Shown here piece by piece: positions 6,340 through 9,898 of a stretch of DNA of 9,898 bases. Under the pieces are notes generated by a model. That model was not told the DNA's origin. It saw only the letters and a program-made list of their open reading frames with translations, and did not search any database. Both the position numbers and the translations under genes were made by a program. Numbering within the stretch: position 1 is the first letter of the stretch; each line of letters starts with the position of its first letter. Source of the stretch: Acidobacteriota bacterium (lineage in GTDB: Bacteria > Acidobacteriota > Terriglobia > UBA7540); contig PMYF01000739.1 in the NCBI GenBank assembly GCA_003171295.1, positions 1 to 9,898 of the forward strand, given 5' to 3'.

Positions 6340-6369
6340 ATGCTACGAGAGGGAACGAAACCGTGTCAA
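6340..6369 (-). promoter_or_regulatory. Sigma-70-like promoter for the STAS gene
   Basis: On the minus strand, a perfect TTGACA (complement of 6364-6369), an 18-nt spacer and TAGCAT (complement of 6340-6345, 4 of 6 matches). Transcription would start near 6333, about 113 nt before the GTG at 6220. Confidence 0.6.
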
Positions 6370-6388
6370 GTGCGGTATTGTAGAGTGC

Positions 6389-6402
6389 GCCGCCCTGGCG
6401 GC
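6389..6402. other. Palindrome downstream of the GNAT gene
   Basis: GCCGCC and GGCGGC are separated by 2 nt. It lies 34 nt after the acetyltransferase stop and 20 nt upstream of the STAS -35 box. It might end the upstream transcript, but there is no T-run. The rest of the 215-bp spacer holds only the promoter and leader described above. Confidence 0.3.
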
Positions 6403-6435
6403 AAACAACAGGAAGACCGGTCGCCACAGGGGACC

Positions 6436-6969
6436 TCAGGTGACTGGAACCTGCCGGGGTGGACTTCCGCCAATCACCAGCTTCATTTCACACTCTTCAC
6501 CAAAGCTGCTCGACACATGAAAACCCACCCGCCGGTAGACCCGCAGTGCCGCCAGGTTGGAAATCTCAGTGGTTAGAAAAACTTCCGCAAAGCCGCACTG
6601 TTCTGAGAAGGCCACCGCCAGGCGTGTCAACGCCGTGCCCAGCCCTATGCGACGGAAGTCCTGATGAACAAAGATCGTGAACTCCACAGCCGCATCTGAA
6701 ATGGGACAGAGAATCGCATGTGCAACCACCCGCGCCCCATCCCAAACCAGTAGGGCGCGCGATTTGTGCTGCAACTGGTCGAGCCACTGCGTTATGCGGG
6801 GGACATCGGGCGGTGGAAGCCCCTGTGCCACGCGCTTGGGCTCAAAAACCCTGTACATCGCAACCAGCGGAAGCAGGTCAGTAGGAGCGTATTGCCGGAC
6901 GAGCAGCACCTTTGCACTACGGGTCAGAATCTCAACAGGCGTGAAGGTCACTTCCGCGGCAGGCTTCAT
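6436..6969 (-). CDS. GNAT-family N-acetyltransferase
   Basis: From the ATG at 6969 the product has 177 residues with a GNAT fold. The acetyl-CoA pyrophosphate loop (motif A) is VHQDFRRIGLGTAL at 101-114, giving RxxGxG at 106-111. Motif B is NLAALRVYRRVGF at 138-150. An N-terminal stretch, MYRVFEPKRVAQGLPPPD (38-55), is a recurring feature of one bacterial GNAT subgroup as I recall it. The acceptor (protein lysine, amine or antibiotic) cannot be read from the sequence. The frame stays open to a TTG at 7050, but the added residues do not resemble the fold. Neither start has a convincing SD, so the start is the weakest part of this call. It is not clearly linked in an operon to its neighbours. 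Confidence 0.8.
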   Translation of the reverse strand: MKPAAEVTFTPVEILTRSAKVLLVRQYAPTDLLPLVAMYRVFEPKRVAQGLPPPDVPRITQWLDQLQHKSRALLVWDGARVVAHAILCPISDAAVEFTIFVHQDFRRIGLGTALTRLAVAFSEQCGFAEVFLTTEISNLAALRVYRRVGFHVSSSFGEECEMKLVIGGSPPRQVPVT

Positions 6970-7153
6970 AACCAGTCCGAGGGTAACAGGGCACGAATCG
7001 CGCCAAATGGGGCAGAATTCGTCAGTCCCATGGAAAGAATGGTGCGACAAGACCCTCTATAGCGCGATTCCCGACATCGGCGAGCCCCGTTGAAACCCCC
7101 ATAGGTCAGATTTAGAAGCATCGGGTCTGCTTGCCCGGGGTGCCTTGCCGCCG

Positions 7154-7921
7154 CTACCCGCTTAACGGCACTGCTTCATCGGGCGATTGCACATGGCGGA
7201 TGAACGCTTCCGCCTGCTGCCGTCCGCATTCGTGACCACGGAAGCGATTCATCTCGTCGTGGATCCGGTAGAAGTCGTCAGGATCCTGACTGGCGTGAGC
7301 ATAACAAGCGGTCCGCTTGCGGTCTACGGTGGCGGAGATATCAACGTAGTGAGTAGGCCAGAAATGCGAACTCTGCTCGCCCGTCATGACTTCGAAGAAA
7401 AAGAGCGGAAACTTCTTGCCCAGCTTGAGCCACGCATCGTAGACGAGCAGCGCACTCGCGCGATGGTCCTCGTGCGTATCCAGCGGCCAATGCGTGAAGA
7501 CCAAGTCCGGGTTCTCCGCCTCCAGGATTTTGCGATATTCCTCATACCGCGCGTAGGTCACTTCCACCTTGCCATTGATCTGCCCGGCAAAAACGGGACG
7601 GGCTTTCAGGATTTCGCACGCCTTCTCCGCCTCACCGGTCCGAATCCTCCCCGCCTCATCGTAGGTTTTCCCCTTGATGCCGCGCTCGCCCCGCGTGAGG
7701 TAAAGCACGGTGACGTTATGCCCCAAATCGCTGTAGCGCGCGATGGTCCCGCCGCAGCCTGTCTCCGGATCGTCCGGATGCGCCCCCGCCACCACCACTT
7801 TCAGCTTGTGCGCCGGCGGGGCAATACCGCGGGGAGAGTTCTCCGCCGCACTGAGCAGCGGCAAGGCCGCCGCTATGCCTGCTGCCCCGCTCAACATATC
7901 GCGTCGTGATAGTTTTCGCAT
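7154..7921 (-). CDS. Tat-exported PIG-L/LmbE-type deacetylase
   Basis: This 255-residue enzyme belongs to the PIG-L family, zinc-dependent N-acetyl-sugar deacetylases such as MshB, BshB and LmbE-like proteins. The metal-site motifs are present: AHPDDPE at 47-53 and HEDH at 150-153, with H48, D51 and H153 the expected ligands. The N-terminus has a twin-arginine signal, SRRDML at 5-10, followed by an Ala/Leu core, so the folded enzyme is likely periplasmic. The chosen ATG has the SD at 7930-7936; the frame is open to 8005 but would overlap the upstream gene and bury the signal. It lies 37 nt after the MBL-fold gene and is probably cotranscribed with it. Substrate unknown; the nearby glycosidases suggest an amino-sugar glycan. 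Confidence 0.88.
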   Translation of the reverse strand: MRKLSRRDMLSGAAGIAAALPLLSAAENSPRGIAPPAHKLKVVVAGAHPDDPETGCGGTIARYSDLGHNVTVLYLTRGERGIKGKTYDEAGRIRTGEAEKACEILKARPVFAGQINGKVEVTYARYEEYRKILEAENPDLVFTHWPLDTHEDHRASALLVYDAWLKLGKKFPLFFFEVMTGEQSSHFWPTHYVDISATVDRKRTACYAHASQDPDDFYRIHDEMNRFRGHECGRQQAEAFIRHVQSPDEAVPLSG

Positions 7922-7929
7922 GTTCACCC

Positions 7930-7936
7930 ACCTCCC
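7930..7936 (-). promoter_or_regulatory. Shine-Dalgarno that sets the PIG-L start
   Basis: GGGAGGT on the minus strand lies 8 nt before the ATG at 7921. It fixes a start that places the twin-arginine motif at residues 5-10. Confidence 0.75.
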
Positions 7937-7958
7937 ACTCTTTCGGCCCATCAGCCTC

Positions 7959-9023
7959 TCAGTTCGGCCTCTGATAGGCAATCCCCTGCCCCCAGTTCCA
8001 CGCATAGGGATTGATCCAATCCAGTTTCTCTCCCGACCCGCGGCGCGCCACGATATTGCGCACGATCTTCACGGTCTCTTCCACGGACCGTTGGGCATTG
8101 TCCATATCCACGGTGCCATGACCGGGCAGGAGGATGTCAAACTGAATCGCTTTACCGTCCAGGGCGAAATTCGCGAGCTTTTCGACCGAGTTCAGGTATT
8201 GCCCCCAGTCGGCATAAGGATTCCCCATCCAAGCGTGACGCCCGTTGTGCAGCACGATGTCACCGGAAATCAAAATGTGCTTGCCGTTGAGATAAAGATA
8301 ATAACAGATTGCTCCGGGCGTGTGGCCGGGCGTCCAAATAGCATGCAGGGTGACCTTACCAAAGTGCAGGACGTCCCCATCATAAACACGCAGGTCCACG
8401 CCGCTGGGCGTGAAGTGGCGCTGTGCTTCCGGCTCGACCCAGGTCGCCACCAGCGAGTTCCCGCTTTCCACCGCGTGCGCGTCCGCGTCACCCACCACAA
8501 TCATTGCTTTACGCTCATGCCAGGTGTGGCAAGACTGGCTATGATCAATATGGCAATGCGTCAGCAAAACCCATTTGACCTGCGACGGGTCATAACCAAG
8601 CTGGCGGATTTCCCCCAGGATGTCGTCCTGCCAGGCATCAAAGCTGGGGTCGATCAAAAGCAGCCCTTGGCCCGTGTCGAGCAAATAAATCTGTTGCTCC
8701 ATGTTGTCCCGGCCGAGTGCGTAAACGCTCTCCGTGATTCGCCACGGGTAGCGCCGCAGCTTCAGGCGGCCGGCACGGTACTCTTCCCGTAACTTCGTCG
8801 CGATGGGCTCGCCCGCAGACCACTCCTGCCCAGGTGTCAGATGCTCATAGGTTTGGATGTCGATGTACGTTTCGAGGGAGGGGACGACGTGCTGCCCCCA
8901 GGGAGTCTCCACTACTACCGGTTCAAAGGGCGACCGGCCTCCCTGCCCCCAGATGACACCGCAAAAACCCAATAGGAGGGCACAGGCTGACGCGTACCCA
9001 ACACCCTTGCGATGACTGCGCAT
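7959..9023 (-). CDS. Exported metallo-beta-lactamase-fold hydrolase
   Basis: The 354-residue protein has a Sec-type signal (about residues 1-26) and an MBL fold with a complete dinuclear metal site: THCHIDH at 155-161 (HxHxDH), GHTPGA at 233-238 (H234), SGD at 253-255 (D255) and PGHG at 300-303 (H302). About 90 residues of family-unlike sequence separate the signal from the fold. The Ser and Cys residues after HxHxDH and the overall length do not point to a classic B1-B3 beta-lactamase; a lactonase, esterase or other hydrolase is as likely. The ATG has GAGGAG 5 nt upstream. It is first in a probable operon with the PIG-L deacetylase and is divergent from the GH42-like gene. Resistance should not be inferred from fold alone. 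Confidence 0.85.
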   Translation of the reverse strand: MRSHRKGVGYASACALLLGFCGVIWGQGGRSPFEPVVVETPWGQHVVPSLETYIDIQTYEHLTPGQEWSAGEPIATKLREEYRAGRLKLRRYPWRITESVYALGRDNMEQQIYLLDTGQGLLLIDPSFDAWQDDILGEIRQLGYDPSQVKWVLLTHCHIDHSQSCHTWHERKAMIVVGDADAHAVESGNSLVATWVEPEAQRHFTPSGVDLRVYDGDVLHFGKVTLHAIWTPGHTPGAICYYLYLNGKHILISGDIVLHNGRHAWMGNPYADWGQYLNSVEKLANFALDGKAIQFDILLPGHGTVDMDNAQRSVEETVKIVRNIVARRGSGEKLDWINPYAWNWGQGIAYQRPN

Positions 9024-9063
9024 TGTCTCTCCTCAATATGGTGTGGTGCCGTGAACCTGATTT

Positions 9064-9077
9064 GCAACATTTGTTGC
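9064..9077. promoter_or_regulatory. Candidate operator dyad in the divergent intergenic region
   Basis: GCAACA and TGTTGC form a perfect 6-2-6 dyad, 40 bp upstream of the MBL start codon. It overlaps a weak plus-strand -35-like TTGCAA (9062-9067). Its position between divergent genes fits a dimeric repressor site. No regulator gene is present in the window. Confidence 0.35.
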
Positions 9078-9191
9078 GGCGTTCCTGTTAGTCACTGCCC
9101 TCAATCAGGCCCATCATGGCCCTGGTCACTGCGCCATCGACGGCAATGACAGCCATTTCCGCACGGGATTAATGACCTACGCGAAAAAACG

Positions 9192-9201
9192 CAAGGCCTT
9201 G
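9192..9201. other. 10-bp perfect palindrome in the divergent spacer
   Basis: CAAGGCCTTG reads the same on both strands. It has no loop and could be a protein-binding site. Apart from this, the dyad at 9064 and the hairpin at 9316, I see nothing assignable in 9024-9390. Confidence 0.2.
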
Positions 9202-9315
9202 TTTCTACACCCATTCTGCCTGAGAATCCAGAAGGTCCACCACGCCTTTCTCATTCCGTGACGGCGTGCCGCGTTACGAAACGATGCGCACGGTGAGGGA
9301 GGTACAAAAGGACGA

Positions 9316-9331
9316 CGGCGCCGGGGCGCCG
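9316..9331 (+). other. GC hairpin in the GH42 leader
   Basis: CGGCGCC at 9316-9322 pairs with GGCGCCG at 9325-9331 around GG. It lies about 60 nt upstream of the GH42-like SD, so it could act as a leader structure. Confidence 0.3.
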
Positions 9332-9390
9332 CATCACCTTCCTATCGCCCAACCCCGGCAAGGTCTTAGCAATGCTAGTTCCGCCACCAG

Positions 9391-9396
9391 AGGGAG
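9391..9396 (+). promoter_or_regulatory. Shine-Dalgarno for the GH42-like gene
   Basis: AGGGAG lies 8 nt before ATG 9405 and supports this start over the out-of-frame ATG at 9266. Confidence 0.65.
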
Positions 9397-9404
9397 CTTC
9401 CACC

Positions 9405-9898
9405 ATGAAACACTTCGCTGCTCGAAAGAAGCTAGGCATAAGCTTTTGCATGGCTGCCACAATCCTTGCCACCGGCATGGCTTTGGACGCCGAGCGCGCT
9501 CTTGCTGGTTCGCCCGCGTCCGGGGTGGCGATAACCGCTCAGCTCCGCATCGGCTCCGAATTCTTCCTGAACCGGACAGAAACCCAGGAGAGCGTGCAGC
9601 GGCATTTTCGATTGATGCACGAGAATGGACTCACACTCGCGCGCATCTTTGTGATCTGGGACGACGTGGAACGCACTCCCGGCCATTGGGACTTCACGGG
9701 CTACGACTGGATTTACAATGCCGCGGCTGAGGCCGGGGTCAAGATTGTGGCAACACTGTGCGCCGAGGATCCCCCCGGATGGGCCGGGAAGACGTCCTTC
9801 TATCACAACCGCACCAGCCTGAATGATCCCGAGATGCGTAAGCACGCGGCGGTCTATATCGAAAACGTCGTGAACCGATACAAACACCATCCCGCACA
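9405..9898 (+). CDS. GH42-like beta-galactosidase family protein, exported, 3' end beyond the window
   Basis: The first 164 residues are present and the frame is still open at the right edge. A basic start (MKHFAARKKL) and hydrophobic stretch (about 11-26) form a signal or anchor. From about residue 48 the sequence looks like the first strands of a GH42-type (PF02449) TIM barrel: IGSEFFLNRT at 49-58, LARIFVIWDDVERTPGHWDF at 78-97, then YDWIYNAAAEAGVKIVATL (100-118) and the DPPGW loop (122-126). GH42 enzymes are mainly beta-galactosidases. The catalytic acid/base and nucleophile lie further on and cannot be checked here. A related clan-A family such as GH5 or GH39 is possible. It is divergent from the MBL/PIG-L operon and may share control with it. 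Its 3' end is needed to test activity. Confidence 0.75.
   Translation, partial: MKHFAARKKLGISFCMAATILATGMALDAERALAGSPASGVAITAQLRIGSEFFLNRTETQESVQRHFRLMHENGLTLARIFVIWDDVERTPGHWDFTGYDWIYNAAAEAGVKIVATLCAEDPPGWAGKTSFYHNRTSLNDPEMRKHAAVYIENVVNRYKHHPA

Noticed and set aside
6221..6427. Extended N-terminus of the STAS protein (GTG 6427)
   Set aside because: The extra 69 residues do not resemble STAS, a good promoter lies inside them, and GTG 6220 has a proper SD.
7922..8005. Extended N-terminus of the PIG-L protein
   Set aside because: It would overlap the MBL gene and bury the twin-arginine signal; the SD at 7930-7936 supports the start at 7921.
7743..8792. 349-codon plus-strand open frame
   Set aside because: It spans the antisense of the PIG-L and MBL genes, both with intact metal motifs, and shows no family features.
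7959..9023. Call as a beta-lactamase resistance gene
   Set aside because: The MBL metal site is shared by many hydrolases, and nothing visible marks the B1, B2 or B3 beta-lactamase subclasses.
9266..9730. 154-codon plus-strand open frame
   Set aside because: It is out of frame with the GH42-like gene at 9405, has no SD, and its translation lacks domain character.

Overview
The window is a GC-rich bacterial chromosomal segment carrying nine genes and one dense, non-coding repeat zone. Five of the nine products begin with an export signal: a GH123-type glycosidase, a methyltransferase, a PIG-L deacetylase with a twin-arginine signal, an MBL-fold hydrolase, and a GH42-like glycosidase. This secreted-enzyme content, together with a PilZ/STAS signalling pair and GC-rich palindromic spacer repeats, suggests an environmental Gram-negative such as an Acidobacteriota (Bryobacterales/Solibacter-like). 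That placement is an inference from gene style, not from a marker gene.

Layout. Positions 1-62 probably hold the last codons of a plus-strand gene. A plus-strand membrane protein of the lysylphosphatidylglycerol-synthase TM/flippase-like family follows (135-1157); its GTG start is set by a strong Shine-Dalgarno. Positions 1158-2204 hold no convincing intact gene. They contain at least two MITE-like elements with terminal inverted repeats, a run of REP-like hairpins and a possible coding fossil, and they lie between the convergent 3' ends of the membrane protein and the GH123 gene. From 2205 to 9023 everything reads on the minus strand. In transcription order the genes are MBL-fold hydrolase then PIG-L deacetylase (37 nt apart, probably one operon), GNAT acetyltransferase, STAS protein, PilZ protein, exported methyltransferase and GH123-like glycosidase. 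A 381-bp divergent intergenic region (9024-9404) separates the MBL gene from a plus-strand GH42-like glycosidase that runs off the right edge.

How the genes may work together. The GH123 family includes beta-N-acetylgalactosaminidases, PIG-L enzymes remove N-acetyl groups from amino sugars, and GH42 enzymes are mostly beta-galactosidases. An envelope-located set for breaking down amino-sugar glycans is therefore plausible, but no transporter or regulator in the window proves it. The STAS and PilZ genes each have their own promoter with a perfect TTGACA -35 box. They look like a small signalling unit: the PilZ protein has two PilZ-type domains separated by a CxxC...CxxC zinc-ribbon-like segment, so c-di-GMP is the likely input. 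I found no tRNA, rRNA, CRISPR array, transposase or phage gene.
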